Source: Deltaproteobacteria bacterium
GTDB taxonomy: Bacteria > Desulfobacterota > DSM-4660 > Desulfatiglandales > B25-G16
Direction: 5' to 3'
DNA length: 5,867 nt
Assembly: GCA_020348625.1 (NCBI GenBank)
Contig: CP070752.1
Span: 245,069-250,935 of the forward strand
Each line of letters starts with the position of its first letter. Positions within the stretch are counted from its first letter, which is position 1. A program made the translations under genes and the position numbers. The notes beneath the pieces are model-generated. The model was not told the origin of the DNA. It ran no database searches and was given only the letters and a program-made list of their open reading frames with translations. This document shows positions 1 to 4,787 of the stretch, piece by piece.

Positions 1-13
1 ATGATCCCCGTCT

Positions 14-385
14 TTATAGCACTCCACCTACAAAGATTAATGCGGCTGAGATCGTGAGTATGAATGGACACAACCTGAACGGAAGGAATTTCACTTTAAA
101 TCCTGTAAAAAGGGATACAATTGCCAAGGCAAGAAGCCCAGCAACGACAACAGCGTAAGCAGCCTTTGAAAGTCCTCCCAATGGGCCAATGTACGTCAGA
201 ACACCGACAAGGGCTCCAATAAATATCAACGAGACACCTTCAACTATCCACTCCATCATGATGATGTTGCGATTGTCTTCACTAATATCGCCGAAACCGG
301 CGACTACATTCTTGGTAGGAATGAGGTGTGAAATCCCCCATATCCCGGTGAGGATCGCACCTAAATACAAAAGAACTTGAGACAT
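14..385 (-). CDS. Small four-helix membrane protein, unknown function
   Basis: This 123-aa protein is almost entirely hydrophobic. Four membrane segments can be read at about residues 3-22, 46-67, 75-96 and 104-122. A polar loop between helices 1 and 2 carries the motif GFGDISEDN at about 30-38, followed by IIMMEW. From memory, hypothetical proteins with this loop pattern (GFGDIS-DN-II-MEW) are widespread in anaerobes and environmental bacteria; no biochemical role is known to me. The ATG start is well supported: a very strong Shine-Dalgarno, AAAGGAGGG, lies 8 nt upstream (394-402). The stop is TAA. The gene follows an attC-like site (425-498), so it may be the first gene of the next cassette; its own downstream junction lies outside the window. 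I infer inner-membrane location from the helices and assign no function. Confidence 0.8.
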   Translation of the reverse strand: MSQVLLYLGAILTGIWGISHLIPTKNVVAGFGDISEDNRNIIMMEWIVEGVSLIFIGALVGVLTYIGPLGGLSKAAYAVVVAGLLALAIVSLFTGFKVKFLPFRLCPFILTISAALIFVGGVL

Positions 386-393
386 CCTGTAGG

Positions 394-402
394 CCCTCCT
401 TT
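394..402 (-). promoter_or_regulatory. Strong ribosome binding site for the membrane protein
   Basis: The minus strand reads AAAGGAGGG, a near-perfect anti-16S match, 8 nt before the ATG at 385. It fixes that start and argues against a longer overlapping frame that begins near 515 and runs through the attC-like site. Confidence 0.75.
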
Positions 403-424
403 GTTAGTTGAAAGAAAAGATTCT

Positions 425-498
425 GCTTAACGCACCGCTCTAAGGGCACGTCTGGAGCAGCAGCGCAGCACATGTATTTCTCAAAGCCGATGTTGGGC
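425..498 (-). repeat. Candidate attC (integron recombination) site, degenerate
   Basis: On the minus strand a 74-bp segment starts with GCCCAAC (492-498, fits R'' RYYYAAC) and ends with GTTAAGC (425-431, fits R' GTTRRRY). Inside the R boxes, GCTTTGAG on one side and CTTAGAGC on the other can form 8 pairs, two of them G-T wobbles. The spacers are 2-4 nt, as in the better site at 5542-5603. The site starts 25 bp after the stop of the UROD/MetE-like gene and ends 39 bp before the next start, where a cassette junction should be. The inner stem is imperfect and the central part does not fold cleanly, so this could be a decayed site or chance. Confidence 0.4.
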
Positions 499-523
499 GG
501 TGAATCTTGGCCCAATGAGCTAC

Positions 524-1633
524 CTATACAAAGCCGTATCGCCTCCGCAGGGTTACGGACAGTTCGTGTAACAAATCCAGCACTCGCTCAGCTAATGGCA
601 CGGTAAGCACACCTCCGGCACCGCAGCTTGGAGTAATAAGAGCTTTTTCCAAGAGTTGATCCCGGTTGAAGCCCTTGCTTACTAAAGCGTCTACACCCTT
701 TTCGAAACGAGCTATTAGCGAGGGAATCGTTTCAGATGCTGCGGCTTCCCTGTCAAGCGTTGGCACGATACCCCAGCCCAGACAACCACCTCGATCCAAG
801 AATTTTCTAAGCTCTGCAGGATAAAGGGTGATTCCCTGCATATGGTCGTAAGCATCGAAGTCAAGGATATCAAGATCAGTCTCCATTAGCAAAGACCAGT
901 CGGTATTCTCCTCGCAGTGGACGCCGGCTAGAGCACCGCGGCTATGAACAGCTGCTGCCACCTCATTTATGTCTTTTATTACGTCTTCTCGGCTTATGGT
1001 GATAAAGGTCTGTTTGCCAAATCCGAGCAACGACGGTTCATCCAGAAAAATCATAACCGGAAGACCGAATTCGCTTAAACGAGTAACCTGCCAAAGTGCC
1101 TTTAGAACTATCGTTTTAACGACCACATCACGGAGTTGATCGTCGTAATAGGAACAGCGGCCATCCTGGTCCAACAGGTTAGTGCCGAGGGTGAACGGCC
1201 CGGTAACTTGCCCTTTAAGCATTACCGTTTTGCCCGATGTCATCTGTTCAGGTAGCTGTGTCATGAATTCTGAAAAACCAGCTGCGTATTGTTGTGAAAG
1301 ACCAAAATCTTCAAGGGCATTAGAATCATTGTCCTCCATTACGGCCAAATATTTCTCGTAGAAATAAGCCATTTGTTCAGGGAAGTCATTGATCGAGGTT
1401 GAAAAGTATGTGCGATCTCCATCTTGAACAAGTGCCGGCATTCCTTGGGTAAACTGCACCGTCATATTCTCATACCGATTACGTTTGGGAAACTGCGCCC
1501 AGGACGGAATCTCCGGCGTGTTCTTGAACATCAAAGCAGTGCCACGGGCCACATCGGTATGCGGCAAGCTCCCAATCGTGGTAGCTAGACAAAAAGGTTC
1601 GAAAACCTGCTGTGATACTTTTGTATATTGCAT
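524..1633 (-). CDS. UROD/MetE-like protein (cobalamin-independent methionine synthase-like fold)
   Basis: This 369-aa protein looks like the TIM-barrel superfamily that unites uroporphyrinogen decarboxylase, the C-terminal half of MetE and corrinoid methyltransferases. Visible signatures are ATTIGSLPHTD near the N terminus (about 17-27), LKGQVTGPFTLG (139-150), FLDEPSL (196-202), VHCEENTDW (238-246), LDFDAYDH (257-264) and ITPSCGAGG (333-341). In zinc-dependent members a metal is held by an H-x-C pair and a later Cys. Here His239 and Cys337 remain, but the position two after the His is Glu241 (codon GAG), not Cys. A methyl-transfer role, perhaps with a corrinoid or thiol partner, is inferred; the substrate is unknown. 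ATG 1633 is preferred over GTG 1639 because AAAGG precedes it at 5-6 nt spacing. A perfect TATAAT lies 34 nt upstream of the ATG. Confidence 0.8.
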   Translation of the reverse strand: MQYTKVSQQVFEPFCLATTIGSLPHTDVARGTALMFKNTPEIPSWAQFPKRNRYENMTVQFTQGMPALVQDGDRTYFSTSINDFPEQMAYFYEKYLAVMEDNDSNALEDFGLSQQYAAGFSEFMTQLPEQMTSGKTVMLKGQVTGPFTLGTNLLDQDGRCSYYDDQLRDVVVKTIVLKALWQVTRLSEFGLPVMIFLDEPSLLGFGKQTFITISREDVIKDINEVAAAVHSRGALAGVHCEENTDWSLLMETDLDILDFDAYDHMQGITLYPAELRKFLDRGGCLGWGIVPTLDREAAASETIPSLIARFEKGVDALVSKGFNRDQLLEKALITPSCGAGGVLTVPLAERVLDLLHELSVTLRRRYGFV

Positions 1634-1667
1634 TTTCACCTTTATTTTATCAAAATCCGTAACTGGT

Positions 1668-1673
1668 ATTATA
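1668..1673 (-). promoter_or_regulatory. Candidate -10 box of the UROD/MetE-like gene
   Basis: The minus strand has a perfect TATAAT here, with TG just upstream. Its 5' end is about 40 nt before the ATG at 1633, predicting a short leader. No good -35 is present 16-18 nt upstream, so it may be a weak or activator-dependent promoter, or chance in an AT-rich patch. Confidence 0.4.
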
Positions 1674-1694
1674 CAGTCTAGCAGGGAGCTCAGC

Positions 1695-1713
1695 CGCGGG
1701 GCAACCCCTTGCG
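1695..1713. repeat. Short GC-rich hairpin between the TfoX-like and UROD/MetE-like genes
   Basis: CGC-GGGG-CAA-CCCC-TT-GCG forms a compact stem with a 2-nt bulge. A second inverted repeat lies nearby: TACGGC (1740-1745) with GCCGTA (1760-1765). Neither is followed by a T run on the minus strand, so they are not convincing intrinsic terminators. They may be leftovers of a decayed attC after the TfoX-like gene. Confidence 0.35.
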
Positions 1714-1789
1714 TTTGAAAAAGTGAGGAACTCTTCTTGTACGGCGTAACTTCAGCGAAGCCGTATGCCCCGTTCGACTGCGGCGAGTG

Positions 1790-1796
1790 GTTAGAT
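1790..1796 (-). repeat. R''-like core box just after the TfoX-like gene
   Basis: The minus strand reads ATCTAAC, matching RYYYAAC, 5 nt after the stop codon; that is the usual place for the first box of an attC. It complements GTTAGAG at 2133-2139, just before the same gene, at 6 of 7 positions. The rest of an attC (L'', L' and a good R') is not clear in 1690-1789, so only the box is claimed. Confidence 0.3.
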
Positions 1797-1801
1797 CTGA
1801 T

Positions 1802-2131
1802 TCACTTCGGTGGCAGAGAATTTACGAATTCCTTGGCTTGATTCAGCCAAACGGCTAAGTCATGATCTGTCTGGAACCCATCCTGCTCCACCATGACCCA
1901 TCCTTTCATTGGTTTGCCGGTGATGTCAAACGGCCTCACATGTGGCAATGCTAAAGCCTTATCGCCGTTTTCCTTTCCAAGTCGAAGGATGAGGAAGTCT
2001 TTGTAGACACCGCTGAACATATTTCCATTCAAAAGGTGGCACACGCCCCCGAACATATTCTTTTGGTCGGTATTTTTCCAACTCGATATGATTTTCTCTA
2101 TTCTAGTCTCAATTTGTTCGTTATACGGCAT
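1802..2131 (-). CDS. TfoX/Sxy N-terminal-domain family protein
   Basis: This 109-aa protein matches the stand-alone TfoX N-terminal-domain family (PF04993). The signature is KNMFGGVCHLLNGNMFSGV at residues 24-42, followed by the strand DFLILRLG (45-52), RPFDITGKPMKGWVMV (66-81) and a C-terminal helix ending in EFVNSLPPK. In enteric bacteria and Haemophilus the full-length Sxy/TfoX acts with CRP in competence, but these short single-domain relatives are common and mostly uncharacterised, so no competence role is claimed. The length is normal for the short form. The ATG start is supported by GGGAGG at 7 nt spacing. Core-like boxes flank the gene (GTTAGAG at 2133-2139, ATCTAAC at 1790-1796), suggesting it may be a cassette gene; TfoX-like proteins would fit typical cassette cargo. 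Confidence 0.85.
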   Translation of the reverse strand: MPYNEQIETRIEKIISSWKNTDQKNMFGGVCHLLNGNMFSGVYKDFLILRLGKENGDKALALPHVRPFDITGKPMKGWVMVEQDGFQTDHDLAVWLNQAKEFVNSLPPK

Positions 2132-2132
2132 G

Positions 2133-2139
2133 CTCTAAC
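2133..2139 (-). repeat. R'-like core box before the TfoX-like gene
   Basis: The minus strand reads GTTAGAG one base before the ATG, and the ribosome binding site GGGAGG sits directly upstream of the box. It fits GTTRRRY except at the last base. It complements the ATCTAAC box after the gene at 6 of 7 positions. Confidence 0.3.
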
Positions 2140-2166
2140 CTCCCGGGTCAAATTCAGATCTTCAAG

Positions 2167-2223
2167 GTCCTACGCGCTGCTCTGCGACGAGTGCACCCAG
2201 TCCGTAGCAGCACAAAGTTATAA
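2167..2223 (-). repeat. Possible remnant attC or hairpin between the methyltransferase and TfoX-like genes
   Basis: In this 57-bp segment GCGCTGCT (2174-2181) pairs with AGCAGCAC (2206-2213) at 7 of 8 positions, a G-T wobble on the minus strand. Outside it lie GTCCTAC (2167-2173) and the palindrome GTTATAAC (2217-2224), imperfect matches to the RYYYAAC and GTTRRRY core boxes. Size and location (38 bp after the methyltransferase stop) fit an attC, but the outer boxes do not pair. It may be just a hairpin. Confidence 0.2.
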
Positions 2224-2261
2224 CCTGCCTTTGCACTTTAGGAGTCTCAGCTATAGCCCCC

Positions 2262-2903
2262 TTATAATGGTAGTTCGGTTTTCTTGCCCAGGGCCGCAAT
2301 CCAGTTCTTTTCAGCGACTTCATGAACCTTGATGGCTTCGAAGCCTGATGTGGTCATGAATTCTCGGTAGCCTGCGGGAGAGTGGAGCTGCATATTGGCC
2401 CAGGCAGCCAACTTTCTATTCCGGTCTCGGAATTTTACACTTTCATAGGCCTGATTAACGAGCAGCAGTTTGCCTCCTGGCTTGAGCACACGTTTGATTT
2501 CCTGCAGATCATGAACCAAGTCGGTCCAGAAGTAGTACGCTTCAAAAGCTGTTGCAAGGTCAAAGGTGTTGTCAGAAAACGGTAGGGACGAAACCGAAGC
2601 GTGGGTAATTTCTACACGCCGCATTTTTATCAGGCTTTTGTTCACCTTCTTTGCCAATAAGACCATCTCTTGCGAATAGTCAATCCCATATAGCTTTGCG
2701 CTCGGGAATCTTGAGGCCATATCCCGAAGAGCGGCGCCGCCCCCACAGCCGACATCAATGACAGCAGAGGGTTCTTCAGATAAATGGCCGAGACCCCAAC
2801 GTCTGATTCTGGCATGGCCAGTATTCATGGCTCTGCCAACGAATCTGCCAAGCATACCTTGGGGCTTCCTGCACTGCCTAACAAACTTCTCAGCAAATCC
2901 CAT
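2262..2903 (-). CDS. Class I SAM-dependent methyltransferase (type 11)
   Basis: This 213-aa protein has the full Rossmann methyltransferase core. Motif I is VIDVGCGGG (48-56), the SAM-ribose strand is LYGIDYS (71-77), motif II is FDLATAFEAYYFW (114-126) and LKPGGKLLLV (140-149) is the post-core loop and strand. The N-terminal segment KPQGMLGRFVGRAMNTGH (13-30) precedes a short linker and is typical of a family I know from anaerobes; the substrate is not known. A small molecule or lipid is possible but unsupported. The ATG has a poor ribosome site: the nearest purine-rich stretch, AGGGG, is 12 nt away. The gene is divergent from the selenoprotein gene, with 582 bp between starts, so shared regulation is unlikely but possible. 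The start could also be an internal codon. Confidence 0.85.
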   Translation of the reverse strand: MGFAEKFVRQCRKPQGMLGRFVGRAMNTGHARIRRWGLGHLSEEPSAVIDVGCGGGAALRDMASRFPSAKLYGIDYSQEMVLLAKKVNKSLIKMRRVEITHASVSSLPFSDNTFDLATAFEAYYFWTDLVHDLQEIKRVLKPGGKLLLVNQAYESVKFRDRNRKLAAWANMQLHSPAGYREFMTTSGFEAIKVHEVAEKNWIAALGKKTELPL

Positions 2904-2999
2904 GAGAGATATTAACCCCTGTGGTCATAACAGTTAGGATATACACCAAACTTTGCTTATATTCCGCTTATATCATGGATTTTTTTGCAGGTAAAATCG

Positions 3000-3050
3000 G
3001 GGTCTTCATTCTTGACTCTTATCATTTCATTTTGCCAAGAATGAAGACCC
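3000..3050. repeat. Perfect 15-bp inverted repeat with 21-nt loop
   Basis: GGGTCTTCATTCTTG (3000-3014) is the exact reverse complement of 3036-3050. The loop is 21 nt and AT-rich. No strong T run follows on either strand and no gene ends nearby, so a transcription terminator is a poor fit. It could be an RNA leader structure, a protein-binding palindrome or the end of a small mobile repeat. Confidence 0.8.
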
Positions 3051-3110
3051 TTGTTTCAGCAGGTGGACTGACGACTTAGGCAAATTACCGTTTAATACTT
3101 AATTACTTAA

Positions 3111-3233
3111 GCCTGTCCCGATTTACTATGTCAAGAAATAGGTATGATGTCCCTTGATTAATTAGACGAAACAACAGCATGCTATCAGGTTAGGAGAAAA
3201 GGCGTCAAGTTATAAGAGTATTTTGGGACAGAC
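3111..3233. mobile_element. Possible small non-autonomous repeat element (MITE- or REP-like)
   Basis: The left end reads GCCTGTCCCGATTTACT and the right end, on the other strand, GTCTGTCCCAAAATACT. Over the first 17 bases they match at 13. The 123-bp interior codes for nothing evident. Inverted ends with the CTGTCCC core recall REP-type repeats associated with Y1 transposases in proteobacteria; that link is from memory and unproven. No clear target-site duplication is visible. Confidence 0.4.
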
Positions 3234-3286
3234 CATATTAAGATTATTTCGTGACCCTTAGGTTGCTTCAGAACTAACATCCCCTT

Positions 3287-3359
3287 TCACCTTTACCCTC
3301 ACAATATATCACCTTGACAGCAGCTCTCTCTTTTGATAGGGCTCCTTACGCAAAGGTGA
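3287..3359 (+). promoter_or_regulatory. Candidate promoter and operator region of the selenoprotein gene
   Basis: A perfect TTGACA -35 hexamer lies at 3314-3319, but the best -10 candidates downstream are poor (TGATAG at 3334 with short spacing, TAGGGC at 3337 with 17 nt). TCACCTT occurs at 3287-3293 and 3309-3315, 22 nt apart, and inverted as AAGGTGA at 3353-3359. The second copy overlaps the -35, so the boxes could bind a regulator. Confidence 0.3.
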
Positions 3360-3470
3360 CCCTCACTGAGCATTGTTGGAAGAGAAGAAGGAATGAGCGG
3401 GCCTAGAATGCAGAGATCGTGTATTCCTTCAAAGCCTGGGCGCGCGAGTCTTGGTAATTCGCTATTACTT

Positions 3471-3477
3471 AAAGAGG
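3471..3477 (+). promoter_or_regulatory. Ribosome binding site deciding the selenoprotein start
   Basis: AAAGAGG lies 8 nt before the ATG at 3486. The frame is open back to an ATG at 3393, but its purine stretch abuts that codon and the extra 31 residues do not resemble the family, so 3486 is chosen. Confidence 0.65.
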
Positions 3478-3485
3478 TTACGGAT

Positions 3486-4370
3486 ATGGCTGGTACCGAC
3501 AAGGTCGTTGATGGGTTTCGTTTCATGCCTCCTTCCCTGAAGGCATGGATCAGTAAGGATATTCCAGATACAGCATACAGGGGGCATATTCCGTGGACAC
3601 CTCTTGAAAAGCCCATCAAGGAAACAACCTTCTCGCTGATGACATCTGCCGGGATCAGCATGAAAAGCGATCTCCCCTTTGACGTCGAACGGGAAAAGCG
3701 AGAACCTGCTTGGGGTGACCCAACGTACAGGGGTATCCCCAAAACTGCTCGCCAGGAAGATATTCGTGTCAACCATCTCCATATCAACACCGATTACATC
3801 AGACAGGATATCAATGTGATCCTCCCTTTGACGAGATTCCGAGAATTTGAACAAGAGGGCGTCATTGCAAGACTTGCACCCACCTGCTACTCATACTACG
3901 GTTTCCAGCTGGACCCCAAAGAACTGCTTGAAAAGACCATGCCAGAAGTGGCTTCTAAGATGCACAAAGAGGGAGTTGAGGCAGTGCTGCTTACACCAGC
4001 CTGACCTCTCTGTTGCCGGTCCGTTGGACTGGTCGCTCGCTTTCTGGAAGAAAAGGGCTTCTCAACCCTGATCCTCACCATGACGCCCGACTACAACCGA
4101 GAGGTCGGCATGCCTAGAGTGGCGGCAATCGAATACCCTTACGGTCGCCCGGTTGGACAGGTTAACGATTATGAAGGTCAAAGAAAGGTGCTCTTGGAGG
4201 CGCTTTCTGTATTTGGGAAGGCACAAGAGCCAGGGCAGGTTTTTCATCTTCCATTTACATGGCCCGAGGAACCAAAGAATACGAAATGGCATCCGCCCGA
4301 GATTTCCCCCATTGTAAAGTTATTTCTGGAAGAAATAAAAAAGGCAGGAGCAGAAGCAAGACAGGGGTGA
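3486..4370 (+). CDS. Selenoprotein, glycine/sarcosine/betaine/D-proline reductase B family (UGA read as Sec173)
   Basis: Read through the in-frame TGA at 4002-4004, this is one 294-aa protein. The N-terminal part carries family motifs WTPL (37-40), TSAGI (53-57), PFDVEREKREPAWGDPTYR (64-82), HLHINTDYIRQDINVILPL (97-115) and YSYYGF (135-140). VEAVLLTPA then leads into U173-P-L-C176, a UxxC redox motif where relatives have Sec or Cys. After it follow CRSVGLVARFLEEKGFST, PRVAAIEYPYGRPVG and a C-terminal LPFTWPEEP, all family-like (PF07355). In GrdB/PrdB the selenol attacks the substrate amine carbon; this short orphan has no grdA, grdE, prdA or thioredoxin gene nearby, so its substrate is unknown. 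Function requires selA/selB/selC/selD elsewhere in the genome. It is the only plus-strand gene and faces its neighbours. A split annotation would give a 172-aa piece and a 97-aa piece starting at 4080. Confidence 0.85.
4002..4004 (+). other. UGA selenocysteine codon (Sec173)
   Basis: This TGA interrupts an otherwise open frame at the catalytic position. The codons after it read P-L-C-C-R-S-V-G-L-V-A-R and continue to a terminal TGA at 4368-4370. Placement in a UxxC motif rather than at random argues against a simple nonsense mutation. Confidence 0.85.
4015..4033 (+). promoter_or_regulatory. Candidate bacterial SECIS hairpin
   Basis: Just after the UGA, CCGGTCC (4016-4022) pairs with GGACTGG (4026-4032) with one G-U, leaving a GUU apical loop (4023-4025); G4015 and U4033 can add a wobble. 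The loop starts 18 nt after the UGA and begins with G. Bacterial SECIS elements bound by SelB are known to have a G early in the apical loop at roughly this distance. Confidence 0.7.
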
Positions 4371-4385
4371 CTTCCTCACGTTTTT
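4367..4385 (+). terminator. Weak candidate terminator after the selenoprotein gene
   Basis: GTGA (4367-4370) and TCAC (4376-4379) flank a 5-nt loop, and TTTTT follows at 4381-4385. The stem has only four pairs and overlaps the stop codon, so termination may be poor. Confidence 0.25.
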
Positions 4386-4425
4386 CCATTTCGCAGTCTC
4401 GATATAGATTGTAACGCGATAAACT

Positions 4426-4689
4426 TCAAGGGCTCTGGAGAAGTTCAGGGAGAGACGGGTCATCCGAAATCCCTTCGCTTACGCAGCCTGGTAGCACATT
4501 ATGAAACCTACCATCTGAAACTTCCCTAAAAAAGGCACAGTATGACTTCTTTGCGAGACTATCCGTAAGTTCAATGGCATTGGGAAAGTTTGTGGAAACT
4601 TCAGCGGCAACCGAAATATTCAAGGCAATGAGTCCGATGCATACGATAAAGACATGATGAATCACCACAGCCAGAGATTTTCCTTTCAT
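4426..4689 (-). CDS. Small secreted protein with Sec signal peptide, unknown function
   Basis: Starting at the ATG at 4689 gives 87 residues. MKGKSLAVVIHHVFIVCIGL and the following IALNISVAA form a classic signal peptide: a basic start, a hydrophobic core, and cleavage most likely after VAA at residue 29. The mature part is about 58 residues, acidic to neutral, with two cysteines (Cys51 and Cys69) that could form a disulfide if exported. There is no lipobox and no known domain. A frame open from 4761 would add 24 polar residues overlapping the methyltransferase stop; the inner start is preferred because it begins the signal peptide and has TAAGGA about 10 nt upstream. The gene begins 42 bp after the attC-like box GTTGGGC, so it may be in its own cassette, but no attC is visible after its stop. 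It might be a decayed or lineage-restricted gene. Confidence 0.6.
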   Translation of the reverse strand: MKGKSLAVVIHHVFIVCIGLIALNISVAAEVSTNFPNAIELTDSLAKKSYCAFFREVSDGRFHNVLPGCVSEGISDDPSLPELLQSP

Positions 4690-4730
4690 GGTTTCATTTT
4701 CCTTAAGAAAATGAGAGTGAACCTTACTAA

Positions 4731-4787
4731 GCCCAACGACGCGGCTTAGGTGTGCTGTCAAGCGTCGCCTGCAGCCGAGGGTTCGGC
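4731..4787 (-). repeat. attC-like recombination site after the 254-aa methyltransferase
   Basis: On the minus strand this 57-bp site runs from R''-like GCCGAAC (4781-4787) to R' GTTGGGC (4731-4737), the latter a perfect GTTRRRY. CGGCTGCAGG (4768-4777) pairs with CCTAAGCCG (4742-4750) over 9 pairs, one a G-T, leaving a single extra G in the L'' arm. An extrahelical base in L'' is a hallmark of attC. The spacers are 3 and 4 nt. The methyltransferase frame ends inside the site (TGA at 4758-4760), which is often seen in cassettes. Confidence 0.65.

Larger units (their letters stand above)
2904..3485. other. Long intergenic region upstream of the selenoprotein gene
   Basis: This 582-bp AT-rich stretch separates the divergent methyltransferase and selenoprotein genes. 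No coding frame on either strand looks real. It contains a tandem octamer GCTTATAT (2955-2973), a perfect 15-bp inverted repeat (3000-3050), a 123-bp segment with inverted CTGTCCC ends (3111-3233), repeated TCACCTT boxes and a TTGACA (3287-3359). These are listed separately. Confidence 0.6.

Noticed and set aside
282..515. 77-codon minus-strand open frame overlapping the membrane protein start
   Set aside because: It runs through the attC-like site and out of frame into a well-supported gene; it has no family resemblance and its composition is erratic.
2036..2585. Plus-strand open frames across the TfoX-like and methyltransferase genes
   Set aside because: They are antisense to conserved domains and have no supporting ribosome sites.
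3000..3050. CRISPR or intrinsic terminator reading of the inverted repeat
   Set aside because: There is only one repeat unit with no spacer series, and no T run or gene end beside it.
3393..3485. Longer N terminus of the selenoprotein from the ATG at 3393
   Set aside because: The added residues are not family-like, the purine run touches the ATG, and 3486 has a well-spaced AAAGAGG.
3299..3854. Minus-strand open frames (163 and 129 codons) opposite the selenoprotein gene
   Set aside because: They are antisense shadows of a clear PF07355 coding region and show no recognisable domain.
4080..4370. Separate 96-residue gene starting at the ATG at 4080
   Set aside because: It has no ribosome binding site and is the in-frame C-terminal part of the selenoprotein.
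4371..4425. attC site after the secreted protein gene
   Set aside because: No RYYYAAC/GTTRRRY pair or paired L boxes can be found in this interval.
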